A stretch of 54,153 bases of DNA from Desulfosarcina cetonica JCM 12296. Its GTDB lineage: Bacteria; Desulfobacterota; Desulfobacteria; Desulfobacterales; Desulfosarcinaceae. The translations under genes were made by a program, and so were the position numbers. The notes under the pieces are model-generated. The model was given only the letters and a program-made list of their open reading frames with translations, made no database searches and was not told the origin of the DNA. Shown here piece by piece: positions 42,408-50,879 of this stretch (positions are counted from its first letter, which is position 1; each line of letters begins with the position of its first letter). Location: NCBI RefSeq assembly GCF_001311845.1, contig NZ_BBCC01000022.1, positions 1 to 54,153 of the forward strand, written 5' to 3'.

Positions 42408-43132
42408 AGGTCGATCGAGCAATATTTAATCATATAAAAGCCGCTCTTATGGGAGCCCCAATCGACGACTCCTGCGGCACCGTTCTTGGGTCTGGTGAAA
42501 AAGTAGCCTCTTGCCTGCCCGGATTGATTTCCCGAGGGGAGGTCAAAAATCAACTCATGATCATGTTCTCCACCCACCTGAATGGTAATCTTGCCAACGC
42601 CAACGACATCGTTGCGATAGGTAGCTCCGAGTCCTCTCGGCCGGGGAGTGATTTCTATTGTTGCTCGTCCATATTGATGCCAGACTGTATAAAGTCCAAA
42701 AAAATCGGTTCGGATCAGTCGGTCGTTGGGCGTCCGGTATCGAGTAAACGAACGTAGGGGGGATTTTCGTGCAAAGAATCCAAATGGAACTGAACGCCAC
42801 CAAGTTAAACCGGCGATGAATTCATCTCTTTTGCCGGATAAATATCCGTTAAAAACTTGCCTGGGGGCTTCATTATACCTATGTAGTACAACCTTTAACT
42901 GCTTTGGGTCAGTGGGGTCCACGATTCCTCTACCTGCAAATCTGCGTCTGAAACGCATGCAGTCATAATGCGCTTCCAGCCGATCCTCTGAGTCGATGTT
43001 GAGTGTCAACACACCAAGCCAACCATCGTGGCAAAAAGCGTAAACACCCTCAAAACGGCTCACATCTAAGTTGGCTGTGGTGGTTACAAAAAATCCTCGT
43101 GTTGTGTTGCTGTCTGAATTGGAACTCTGCAT
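42404..43132 (-). CDS. Unknown protein with an internally duplicated domain, first gene of the TIR-STAND operon
   Basis: 242 residues of no family I recognise. Two copies of a beta-rich unit can be aligned: residues 25-125 (FEGVYAFCHDGWLGVLTLNI, then RQVFNGYLSGKRDEFIAG, then PFGFFARK) and 140-238 (FFGLYTVWHQYGRATIEITP, then GQARGYFFTRPKNGAAG, then KSGFYMIK). Shared features are F.G.Y at the start, a Gly-Tyr-[LF] before a G-rich strand, and a terminal aromatic-K strand. No signal peptide or membrane helix. Its stop overlaps the TIR-STAND start by ATGA, implying stoichiometric production. It may be the ligand-binding, adaptor or immunity component. Starts at ATG 43132. Confidence 0.65.
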   Translation of the reverse strand: MQSSNSDSNTTRGFFVTTTANLDVSRFEGVYAFCHDGWLGVLTLNIDSEDRLEAHYDCMRFRRRFAGRGIVDPTDPKQLKVVLHRYNEAPRQVFNGYLSGKRDEFIAGLTWWRSVPFGFFARKSPLRSFTRYRTPNDRLIRTDFFGLYTVWHQYGRATIEITPRPRGLGATYRNDVVGVGKITIQVGGEHDHELIFDLPSGNQSGQARGYFFTRPKNGAAGVVDWGSHKSGFYMIKYCSIDL

Positions 43133-43327
43133 GAAGTCACTTTCTCAACTGCACCTATTTGGTGGTCTTTTGGGCACGTCATATCGGTAGAGCGGTTGAG
43201 GCCAACGAGTAGCTAAGCGAGCCGGGAACAAATGCCTAAAGACGTTTTAAAAGCTCTGAAAGATAAAAGACAGTTCAAAATGCCACCGCTTTTCCCGGTC
43301 TGCTTGAGCGATGTGATGTTCAAATTT

Positions 43328-43894
43328 TTATTTTTTTTTCTCAAAAATTAAGAATGGTGTTGAAACGAAACTTTTTCCAACAGTGCTATGATACAATATC
43401 TTTACCAAAGCATTGACTGGAATATTAATATTGTTTTGTATAGCAGGTGAAATTTCAAGAAGAGAATCATATCCTGAGCTGGTATATTCACCTTTCGTAA
43501 CAAGCGAGAAATCAGTATTATCCTTATCCAACATTTGGAAATAGCTATATTTTTCGTCTTTGTCTTTTGGGTTACCCCAAATCGATACTGTAATATGTCC
43601 TTGAACCCAGAATATTTGTGGCTTTTCAATCGTAGCGTGAATATTCTTTTCAAATGAAGAATATTTTTCTAAGTCCATCCATATCCTTTTCAACATTCCC
43701 AATGATGACAGTTGATAGCTTCTGGTCTCTTGGGTGTGGACCCCTGCAGATAATACCGGAATTCCTAAACCGGCTTTCATACCTTCGGTCCTTGTGAGCT
43801 GTGATGATGGTGCATTGCCGGTAATTTCCTCATATTTTAATGCTATAAACTCAACGTCCAAATATATAAGATTATCAAGTTTGAATTGTTCCAT
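43328..43894 (-). CDS. Hypothetical protein, possibly DUF6414-like
   Basis: 188 residues, A+T-rich coding sequence. It begins MEQFKLDNLIYLDVEFIALK and later has WVQGHITVSIWGNPKDKDEK and ALVKILYHSTVGKSF. The opening IYLD.EF and the layout loosely recall DUF6414 proteins, which I cannot confirm. No signal peptide or membrane helix. The ATG at 43894 has GAGGT 6 bases upstream and is preferred to an in-frame ATG 39 bases earlier. It lies upstream of the immune operon on the same strand, 195 bases before the duplicated-domain gene, and could be co-acquired with it. Confidence 0.55.
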   Translation of the reverse strand: MEQFKLDNLIYLDVEFIALKYEEITGNAPSSQLTRTEGMKAGLGIPVLSAGVHTQETRSYQLSSLGMLKRIWMDLEKYSSFEKNIHATIEKPQIFWVQGHITVSIWGNPKDKDEKYSYFQMLDKDNTDFSLVTKGEYTSSGYDSLLEISPAIQNNINIPVNALVKILYHSTVGKSFVSTPFLIFEKKK

Positions 43895-44059
43895 TTTAGT
43901 ACCTCTAATCAAAGGAGAATTGAGATAACCCATGAAAGCTATTCCAAACCAGCTACAAGCATCCTAATGATGCATATTTAACCGCAAAAGGCATTCCTAA
44001 GCAGCACCACTTCAATTATAGAAAGTGGTTGTGTTACTATTTAGAATTTTTGCTCAAAA

Positions 44060-44537
44060 TATGGACACATTCATTCCGACCCGCAAAGCCTGATTCCATT
44101 TGGCAATAAGCTGAAGGAGAAGAAACAGTCCGCCAGGCAAATCAGGCAAGCGTCAGATGCAATTGCAATTTATTACGAAATTCAGGAACACAAAAAGGGA
44201 GCTCGGCATGAACTTCAACAAGTAAACGAAAAAACAACCCAATTTACAACAAAAAAGAAACCCCCAAAGCTCAACTCCGCAACTCCTTGGCCACAGCGAT
44301 GTGCGCACAACCATGATTGACGGATTCGTAAAAAACCCGATATCGGCGTTACGCTTCACCCCTCGTCACTGCGGCGTACGCTAAGTACGCCTCATTCCTC
44401 CGGATTCGCAAGCCTTGATCTCGGGCTTTTTACGAATCGTCGGAAATGCGACTTTTTATGAGTCCATCATGATTTACACCCACACAATCGAAAGCCGTAC
44501 CATTAAAGACGCCGCCAGCCCGCTTGATTTTGAGTAA
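44060..44537 (+). pseudogene. Decayed integron-type tyrosine recombinase, interrupted by a foldback element
   Basis: The N-terminal SAM-like part is readable: SDPQSLIPFGNKLKEKKQSA, then ASDAIAIYYEIQEHKK. The C-terminal end is readable in another frame as TPQLLGHSDVRTTMI (44278-44318) and resumes after the inserted element as MIYTHTIESRTIKDAASPLD (44469-44537). The LGH..V.TT..YTH motif contains the last catalytic residues of tyrosine recombinases, and the terminal SPLDF ending resembles deltaproteobacterial integron-type integrases. The core-binding and most of the catalytic domain are deleted, so the gene is dead. It marks the edge of the accessory region. Confidence 0.65.
44319..44468. mobile_element. 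150-bp foldback element, copy B, inserted in the integrase remnant
   Basis: Same family as 22567-22716 with about 95 percent identity by eye. Flanked by the direct repeats ATGATT at 44313-44318 and 44469-44474. Removing the element plus one repeat restores the continuous reading RTTMIYTHTIES of the integrase C-terminus, direct proof of transposition into the gene and of the element's exact ends. Confidence 0.9.
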
Positions 44538-44570
44538 CCACCACCCGATCCCCGGATTTTTCCCGCCGTC

Positions 44571-44636
44571 CCCTTTTTTTATTTTTTTTGCGCAGGATTC
44601 CGGCGGAACACCCGTTAATGATGGCGTACCCAAGCA
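44571..44636 (+). promoter_or_regulatory. 66-bp conserved leader repeat, copy 2
   Basis: Closely matches 25472-25537: T tract, GCGCAGGATTCCGGCGG, CCGTTAA, GATGGCG, then CCCAAGCAAAAAGGG in place of the CCCC...GGGG hairpin. It ends 18 bases before the start codon of the MacA-type gene, so it covers the leader and includes or abuts the ribosome-binding region. The T tract follows the integrase stop and could also end transcription from upstream. Confidence 0.5.
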
Positions 44637-44654
44637 AAAAGGGAAGCTATCGAC

Positions 44655-45851
44655 ATGCAGAAAAAGGGAAAACGTTCATTGATCACCATTCTCGTGCTGC
44701 TGGCTGTGGTGGCGGCAGGCGGATGGCTCGTTCGGACCTGGCTGGCGCCGCCGGAGCAGCCGGTTTACGTGACCGTGCCGGCCGGGAAACGGGACGTCCA
44801 GGAAACCGTTTCCGCTACCGGTGTGCTCAACGCCTTCCAGCAGGTGAATGTGGGTGCCCAGGTGTCGGGGCAGTTGCAGTCCCTGAAGGTTTCGCTGGGG
44901 GATTCCGTGAAAAAGGGACAACTCCTGGCGGTGATCGACCCGTCGGTCAAAGAGAACGACCTTCGGGACGCCGAGGCCGCCCTGAAGAACATTGCGGCCC
45001 AAAAGCGGGCTAAGGCGGCTCTGCTGCAGCAGTACGAGCTGGCCTACCGGCGTCAGCAAACCCTGCGTCGGGGCGATGCGGGTGCCGAGGCGGACCTGGA
45101 AAGCGCCGCCGCCAGCCTTGCCAGCACGCGCGCCGATATCGCGGCCCTGGATGCCCAGATCACCCAGGCGAAAATCTCCGTCGACACCGCGCGCACCAAT
45201 CTGGGCTATACCCAGATCGTGGCACCCATGGACGGCGTGGTGGTGGCCGTGGTCACCGATGAAGGCCAGACCGTGGTCTCCACCCAGTCGGCGCCGACCA
45301 TCCTGATTCTGGCCAACCTGGACACGATGACTGTCAAGACCCTGATCTCCGAGGCCGATGTAATCCGGGTCAAGCCGGGCATGCCGGTTTTCTTTCACGT
45401 TTTGGGCGACCCGGACCGCAGTTACACGGGAACCTTGCGCTCGGTGGACCCGGCGCCGGAAACGATCACCGATAGCGACACCTCGGCCAAGACGATCAGC
45501 GCCTCGGCCACCTATTACAACGGCCAGTTCGACGTGCCCAATCCCGGTCACCGGCTGCGTATCTTCATGACCGCCCAGGTCTCCATCGTGCTGGGTGAGG
45601 CCAAGCAGGCGCTGTGCATCCCCCTGTCCGTACTGGGGGACAACCGGGGCAATAGCCGTTACACGGTGCGGGTGCTCAAGGCGGGCCATGTGGAGACGCG
45701 GGAGATCAAAACCGGCCTCAAGGACAATATCTACATTCAGGTTCTGGACGGGCTCAAGGAAGGCGACGCGGTGGTCGTCGGCGATTCGGCGACGGCGGAG
45801 AAGAACAATGCCGTCAGTCGGCCCCGTCGGTTCCGCGGACCCATGCGGTAG
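44655..45851 (+). CDS. macA: MacA-type periplasmic adaptor protein
   Basis: 398 residues. An N-terminal membrane anchor (LITILVLLAVVAAGGWLV) is followed by VSATGVLNAFQQVNVGAQVS, the MacA-typical split lipoyl domain (QVSGQLQSLKVSLGDSVKKG and IVAPMDGVVVAVVTDEGQTV), a long helical hairpin at about residues 95-180, and beta-barrel/membrane-proximal domains. It links the ABC transporter encoded next with an outer-membrane duct and is required for the transporter's activity in characterised MacAB systems. Intact. GGGAAG lies about 10 bases before the ATG. It heads an operon with macB and a TolC-type gene. Confidence 0.88.
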   Translation: MQKKGKRSLITILVLLAVVAAGGWLVRTWLAPPEQPVYVTVPAGKRDVQETVSATGVLNAFQQVNVGAQVSGQLQSLKVSLGDSVKKGQLLAVIDPSVKENDLRDAEAALKNIAAQKRAKAALLQQYELAYRRQQTLRRGDAGAEADLESAAASLASTRADIAALDAQITQAKISVDTARTNLGYTQIVAPMDGVVVAVVTDEGQTVVSTQSAPTILILANLDTMTVKTLISEADVIRVKPGMPVFFHVLGDPDRSYTGTLRSVDPAPETITDSDTSAKTISASATYYNGQFDVPNPGHRLRIFMTAQVSIVLGEAKQALCIPLSVLGDNRGNSRYTVRVLKAGHVETREIKTGLKDNIYIQVLDGLKEGDAVVVGDSATAEKNNAVSRPRRFRGPMR

Positions 45852-45881
45852 ATGGACAGGGGGACCGGCGGTCTTGGTTAA

Positions 45882-45990
45882 ATCAATGCCAAAGGCCAAA
45901 ATTCAAATGTCAATTGAAGGATCGTGTCGATCTTAAATGGATAAAATACCACCAATTGGCATTTGTCGTTGGGTATTTGACATGATTGCG
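45882..45990. repeat. Imperfect inverted repeat between macA and macB
   Basis: Arms of about 39 bases (45882-45920 and 45952-45990) are roughly 70 percent complementary: AATCAATGCCAAAGGCCAAA and CAAATGTCAATTG on the left against CAATTGGCATTTG and GACATGATTG on the right. The 206-base gap between these two genes is larger than elsewhere in the operon and A+T-rich, so the arms look like an inserted small foldback repeat. Confidence 0.5.
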
Positions 45991-46057
45991 CATCGTCACC
46001 GTGCAAAACGTGGAACAACGACTCACATGCGGTTACCTCGGTAAAGGGAGCACCAGT

Positions 46058-48007
46058 ATGGCACTGCTCGAAATCAGCAATCTCGAACGCGCCTTCCAGG
46101 CCGGTGAGGCGCCGGTTAAAATTCTCAAGGGCTTGAACCTCACCATCCAGGCCGGTGAGATGGTGGCCATCATGGGGGCGTCCGGATCGGGCAAGTCGAC
46201 CTTGATGAACATCCTGGGGTGCCTGGACCGGCCCACCGCCGGCAGCTACCGGGTGGACGGCAAGGAAACCGGCAGCCTCGACAGCGATGCGCGCGCCGCC
46301 CTGCGGCGGGACCACTTCGGATTCATTTTTCAGAGCTACCACCTGCTTTCCCATCTGGATGCGGTCGGCAATACCGAAATGCCGGCCGTCTACGCCGGGG
46401 TGGGCAAGCAGGATCGCCTGGCGCGCGCCAAACATTTGCTTCAGCGCCTGGGTCTGGAGGACCGCGGCCACCACCGCCCCAGTCAGCTTTCCGGCGGTCA
46501 GCAGCAACGGGTCAGCATCGCCCGTTCGCTGATGAACGGTGGCGAAGTGATCCTGGCCGACGAGCCCACCGGCGCCCTGGACAGCAAAAGCGGCCTGGAG
46601 ATGATGGTGATCCTGCGCGAGCTGCATGCCCAGGGCCACACCATCGTTCTGGTGACCCACGATGCCAGCATTGCCAGCCAGGCCCAGCGCATCATCACCA
46701 TCAAGGACGGCGAAATCGTCTCCGATGAACCCAACCCCAAGGCCCCGTTTGTGGCCACCGGCAAGGTGCAGGGGATCTCCCCGTCCCAAACCAGCAGCCG
46801 ATGGGTGACCCGCTTCGGACTCTTCCTGGAGGCCTTTCGCATGGCCTGGCTGGCCATGACCACCCACCGGCTGCGCACCTTCCTGACCATGCTGGGGATC
46901 ATCATCGGCATCACTGCGGTGGTCAGCGTGGTGGCCGTGGGCCAGGGCGCCCAGCAGAAGGTGATCAGCGATATCAATGCCATCGGCACCAACACCATCG
47001 ATATCTATCCCGGCACCGGTTGGGGGGATGTGCGCTCCGGCCGTGTGGAGACCCTGGTCCCGGCGGATCTGGCGGCGCTGCGTGCCCAGATTTACGTGGA
47101 CAGCCTGACGCCCAATATCCGGGACAGCCAAGAGCTGCGCTATCGCAGCATTGTCGCCAGTGCTTCCATCCAAGGGGTTGGCGCGGCTTACTTCCGGGTC
47201 AAGGACATCGCCATGGAACAGGGGCGGGCACTGCTCGATCGGGATGTCACGGGCCTTTCCCAGGTGGCGGTGATCGACCAGAACACCAAGAAAAAACTGT
47301 TCCCCGGCGGTGAAAATCCCATCGGCGAGACCGTGCTGGCCGGCAATGTACCCATCGTCATCGTCGGCGTGGCGGCCGAAAAGGACTCCGCCTTCAAGGA
47401 TGAAAATCTCAACGTCTGGATGCCCTATACCGCGGTGATGTATCGGATTTCCGGCCAGCAGTACTTCAGTTCCATCACCGTGCGCGTGGCCGACGGCATG
47501 TCCAACGAAATCGCCCAGGCGGGCATCGAGCACCTGTTGGCCACCCGTCACGGCACCAAGGATGTTTTCACGCGCAGTTCCGACAGCATCCTCAAAACCG
47601 TGGAGAAGACCACCTCGACCCTGACGCTGCTGATCGCGTCCATCGCGGTGATCTCCCTGGTCGTGGGCGGCATCGGGGTGATGAACATCATGCTGGTCTC
47701 CGTGACCGAGCGCACCCGCGAGATCGGCATCCGCATGGCCGTGGGTGCCCGCCAAACCGATATCCTGCAGCAGTTTTTGATCGAGGCGGTCATGGTTTGC
47801 ATGATCGGCGGGCTGTTCGGCATTTTGCTCTCCTTTGGCGTCGGGGCGGTCTTCTCCCATTTCGTCAGTTCGATCAGCATGCGCTTTTCGCCCCTGTCGA
47901 TCGTTTTGGCGTTTACCTGCTCGACTTTTATCGGTGTGTTGTTCGGTTTCCTGCCCGCCCGCAATGCCGCGCGGCTGGATCCCATCGATGCGCTTGCCCG
48001 GGAATAG
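46058..48007 (+). CDS. macB: MacB-type ABC transporter, fused ATPase and permease
   Basis: 649 residues. The N-terminal ATPase has Walker A GASGSGKST (about residue 39), signature LSGGQQQRV and Walker B VILADEPTGALD. A linker precedes the FtsX-like permease: TM1 near residue 275, then a large periplasmic MacB-type domain, and three C-terminal helices with LVVGGIGVMNIMLVSVTERT and the end RNAARLDPIDALARE. It is a mechanotransmission pump for macrolides, peptides, lipids or siderophores. The ATG at 46058 (MALLEISN) has AAGGGAG 7 bases upstream. An earlier in-frame start would lie in the repeat-containing gap. Intact. Confidence 0.92.
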   Translation: MALLEISNLERAFQAGEAPVKILKGLNLTIQAGEMVAIMGASGSGKSTLMNILGCLDRPTAGSYRVDGKETGSLDSDARAALRRDHFGFIFQSYHLLSHLDAVGNTEMPAVYAGVGKQDRLARAKHLLQRLGLEDRGHHRPSQLSGGQQQRVSIARSLMNGGEVILADEPTGALDSKSGLEMMVILRELHAQGHTIVLVTHDASIASQAQRIITIKDGEIVSDEPNPKAPFVATGKVQGISPSQTSSRWVTRFGLFLEAFRMAWLAMTTHRLRTFLTMLGIIIGITAVVSVVAVGQGAQQKVISDINAIGTNTIDIYPGTGWGDVRSGRVETLVPADLAALRAQIYVDSLTPNIRDSQELRYRSIVASASIQGVGAAYFRVKDIAMEQGRALLDRDVTGLSQVAVIDQNTKKKLFPGGENPIGETVLAGNVPIVIVGVAAEKDSAFKDENLNVWMPYTAVMYRISGQQYFSSITVRVADGMSNEIAQAGIEHLLATRHGTKDVFTRSSDSILKTVEKTTSTLTLLIASIAVISLVVGGIGVMNIMLVSVTERTREIGIRMAVGARQTDILQQFLIEAVMVCMIGGLFGILLSFGVGAVFSHFVSSISMRFSPLSIVLAFTCSTFIGVLFGFLPARNAARLDPIDALARE

Positions 48008-48019
48008 GGATGAAGGAAG

Positions 48020-49433
48020 ATGAATATCTCCGCAAAAATAGATTGGAAAAAGGCGTGGCTTGTGTTGGCCGGCCTGCTGGCCATTGCCACCGTGGGCTGC
48101 GGCGGCCTGATTCGCAAGGATTATGTGCGGCAAAACCTTGACCTGCCGGCCGCCTGGCAGACCCGGCCGGTCACCGGCGAGACGGTCCTTTCCGCCGACC
48201 ACTGGTGGCGGGTGTTCGATGATCCCCAACTGGACCAATTGATCGCCGACGTCCTTTTGCGCAACAACGATCTGGCGGCGGCGACCATCAAGGTGCGCAA
48301 GGCGCGCCTGACGGCCGGGCTCGAAGCGACGAACCGGACGCCGGATCTTTCCGTGGGCGCCAGCGGCAGTACCCAACGGGATCTGGACAGTGGCGAACAC
48401 AGCCGCAGCGGATCGACCACGACCCGCCTCAGCTGGGAACTGGACCTATGGGGCAAGCTGGCCAGCAGTCGTAATGCCGCCGAATGGGAGGCCCGGGCCA
48501 CCGAGCAGGACCGTGCCAACACGGCGCTCACCCTGGTGGGGACGACGGCCGATCTGTACTGGCAGATCGCCTATCTCAACCAGTCGATCCTGACCAGTCG
48601 GGAGGGGATCGCCTACACGCAACGCTCCCTGGACCTGGTGCGGATCAAATACCAGGCCGGATCGGTCTCCCGGCTGGAGCTGGTGCAGGCCGAGCAGGAC
48701 GTGGAGAGCCAGAAGGCCGATCTGACGGACCTGCTGCAGCAGATGGCCGAAGCGCGAAAACGCCCTGGCGGTGTTGTTCGACCAAGCGCCCGGCAAGGTC
48801 ATGGCCGATCCCCTGCGGCTCACCGAGATGCCCATGCCGGCCCTGGCCGCCGGGATCCCCGCAGCGGTGCTGGCCCATCGGCCGGATCTCAAGGCGGCCG
48901 AGATGCGCCTGCGCAGCACCCTGGAAGACGAGAATTCGACCCGCGCCAGCTACTATCCCAGCCTGAGTTTGACCTCGTCCCTGGGCACCAGCAGCACCCA
49001 TCTGGTGAGACTTCTCGAAAACCCGGTGGCCACCCTGGGCGCCGATTTGGCCCTGCCGTTCGTGCAGTGGAATCAGGCCCGGCTGAACACCCAAATCGCC
49101 GAGGCCGCCACCGAACAGGCGGTGGTGGAGTTTCGCCAGACGCTGTACGAGGCGTTGCAGGATGTGGAGAATGCCCTTTCGGCGCGGACGCATTACCTGC
49201 AGCAGGAAACGGCCCTGCGGCGGTCCTTTACGCTTGCCAAAACCGCCGAACAGATGGCCGAGACCCGCTACCGGGCCGGTGAGACCGGGGTCCAGGATTG
49301 GCTGGATCAGCAGCAAACCCGTCGTACGGCCGATCTGGCCCTGGCCAAGAACCGCTACAACCAACTGCAGAACATGATGACCCTCTATCAGGCGCTGGGC
49401 GGCGATCCGTCCACCGACGCTGATCAAGAGTGA
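48020..49433 (+). CDS. Outer-membrane efflux lipoprotein (NodT/TolC type), frameshifted
   Basis: About 470 residues when repaired. Lipoprotein signal AIATVGC (Cys near residue 27), then two outer-membrane-efflux repeats: WWRVFDDPQLDQLI, RLSWELDLWGKLA, and in the second half AHRPDLKAAEMRLRSTLEDE, ending YQALGGDPS. It provides the outer-membrane duct for the MacAB pump encoded upstream. The frame breaks at four A, 48757-48760: three restore EARNALAVLFDQAPGK, so this is an insertion, unlike most breaks here. The ATG at 48020 has GAAGGAAG upstream, 12 bases after the macB stop. Confidence 0.87.
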
Positions 49434-50752
49434 TGAACGTGTAGCGCCGATATCGGGCCTTGTACGAATCCGTCAAGAATAGTGCAGGGCCAGGGCTTCC
49501 AGATAACGGGACTTGACTGATCCGTGGCCAGGGCCCGCTTGACCGGCGGCAGGCGCAGGATGGCGCCGACCACGGCGGCCAGCGCGCGGTGGTGCCACAG
49601 CACGCGGTTGTCGAAGAGCAGATGCTGCAGTTTGCCCCGTTCGACGGCCATGATGACGGAGCGGTGGATGGTGTTCAGGGGGGTCAGGACGCGCCGGGGA
49701 CGACGTTCCAGGGTCAGGCTGGCGGTTTTCGTGCAAGCGCTCAGGCAGACCCCGCAACCCAGGCAGCGCTCGGCATCCACCTGGGCGACCTTGCGCTTGG
49801 GATGGTGCGGATCATTGGCCGACACCAGGGACATGGCCGCCACCGGGCAACGGTCCACGCACTTGCCGCAGCCGTTGCAGCTGCCCGTGTCGACCCGGGG
49901 CAGGAACCCGGTGGTGTGTACCGGATGCATGATGGCGAAGCGGCGTGCGGCCAGCATCGCCTCGCAACAGCAGCCGCAGCAGTTACAGATGAAGTTGACG
50001 CCTTGGCGCACGTTCTCGCCGAATTGCACCAGATGATGCTCGCGGGCCATGGCCAGCCGTTCCATGCATTCCGAAACCGTCACCGCCCGGGCATGGCCGT
50101 GGCGGATCAGTGAGGCCGCAGCGGTGTTGAAGGTCATGCAGGTGTCGAGGGGGGCGTCGCAGGCGCGGTCCAGGTGCAGCATCTTGTGGCGGCAGTAGCA
50201 GGTGCTGATGCCCCGGTGGGAAGCCGTTCGGATCACTTCGCTGGCCCGCTCCCAATCCAGCACGAAAAGGGCATTGGTTTCGGATAGCGCGTTCTCGTCC
50301 ACAAAGGCGCGTCCCAGTTGGGTTTCTCCCTCGGTGAAGAGCGCGCGCACGAAATCTTCCGCCACGTTGAGATATTCGTAGAACAATTCGGCCAGCAGCT
50401 TTTGATCGATATCCGTGCGTACACGCATCATGGCGAACTCGAAGAAACCGGCCATGGGCGGCGGCAGAACGTACTTCATCTCACCGTGCACCTGCATGTC
50501 CACCAAAAGCGCCTTGTCGGCCAGACGGTCGAGGATGCGACGGGTCTCTGCCTGCGGAAGACGCCAGATGCGACTGGCCGTTTCCACGGTGAAAGGCTTG
50601 ATCGGCAACAGGGAGACCCGTTGGGCGTCCTTTTCGTCGAAGAGCATTTTCAGGATGCGGGTGAGCAGTTCCGACGGCGGGGCACCCTGGGGAAAGCGGT
50701 TGAGACGTTCGGTGAGACGTTCATAGGCGGATCGGGAGACGATGTGAGCCAT
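49424..50752 (-). CDS. 4Fe-4S ferredoxin-domain protein with winged-helix-like N-terminus
   Basis: 442 residues. The first 100 resemble a helix-rich, possibly winged-helix module (SRIWRLPQAETRRILDRLAD). Cysteine-rich elements follow: TCYCRHKMLH, FICNCCGCCCEAML, then two ferredoxin motifs CNGCGKCVDRCP and CLGCGVCLSACT for two [4Fe-4S] clusters. It is probably a cytoplasmic electron-transfer or redox-responsive protein. The last roughly 17 residues (LDGFVQGPISALHV onward) are encoded by a half copy of the 150-bp foldback element, so the original C-terminus has been replaced. Its end overlaps the convergent efflux gene by 10 bases. Start ATG 50752. Confidence 0.82.
   Translation of the reverse strand: MAHIVSRSAYERLTERLNRFPQGAPPSELLTRILKMLFDEKDAQRVSLLPIKPFTVETASRIWRLPQAETRRILDRLADKALLVDMQVHGEMKYVLPPPMAGFFEFAMMRVRTDIDQKLLAELFYEYLNVAEDFVRALFTEGETQLGRAFVDENALSETNALFVLDWERASEVIRTASHRGISTCYCRHKMLHLDRACDAPLDTCMTFNTAAASLIRHGHARAVTVSECMERLAMAREHHLVQFGENVRQGVNFICNCCGCCCEAMLAARRFAIMHPVHTTGFLPRVDTGSCNGCGKCVDRCPVAAMSLVSANDPHHPKRKVAQVDAERCLGCGVCLSACTKTASLTLERRPRRVLTPLNTIHRSVIMAVERGKLQHLLFDNRVLWHHRALAAVVGAILRLPPVKRALATDQSSPVIWKPWPCTILDGFVQGPISALHVHHS
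49445..49474 (-). repeat. Half copy of the 150-bp foldback element
   Basis: CGCCGATATCGGGC, a diverged four-base stretch, then TACGAATCCGTC is the reverse complement of the left end of the 150-bp family (GACGGATTCGTA....GCCCGATATCGGCG). The rest of the element is absent. The remnant lies inside the 3' end of the Fe-S protein gene, where it supplies its terminal codons. Confidence 0.75.
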
Positions 50753-50879
50753 GGCTTTTCCTCGGCAAAAACCGGATTGATCGTTGCATGAAGAAAGGGC
50801 ACGCCGGCCTGGGCAAGCGTGCCTGAACCATGACTTACTATATCAGAAACCTTCTGGGGTTCAATTTTGGCGAACCTCC

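Noticed and set aside
43232..43354. 40-codon plus-strand frame starting MPKDVLKAL
   Set aside because: It runs into the convergent gene's 3' end, has only a weak GGGA before the start and no recognisable protein features.
32640..44640. Integrated prophage
   Set aside because: No capsid, tail, terminase, lysis or replication genes; the only recombinase is a decayed integron-type fragment.
45878..48400. Long minus-strand open frame (840 codons) opposite macB
   Set aside because: It is antisense to a clear MacB protein, His/Gly/Asp-rich in the way typical of shadow frames in G+C-rich genes, and has no domain. Similar antisense frames at 2134-3258, 8350-9708, 25986-27203 and 44676-45899 were dropped for the same reason.
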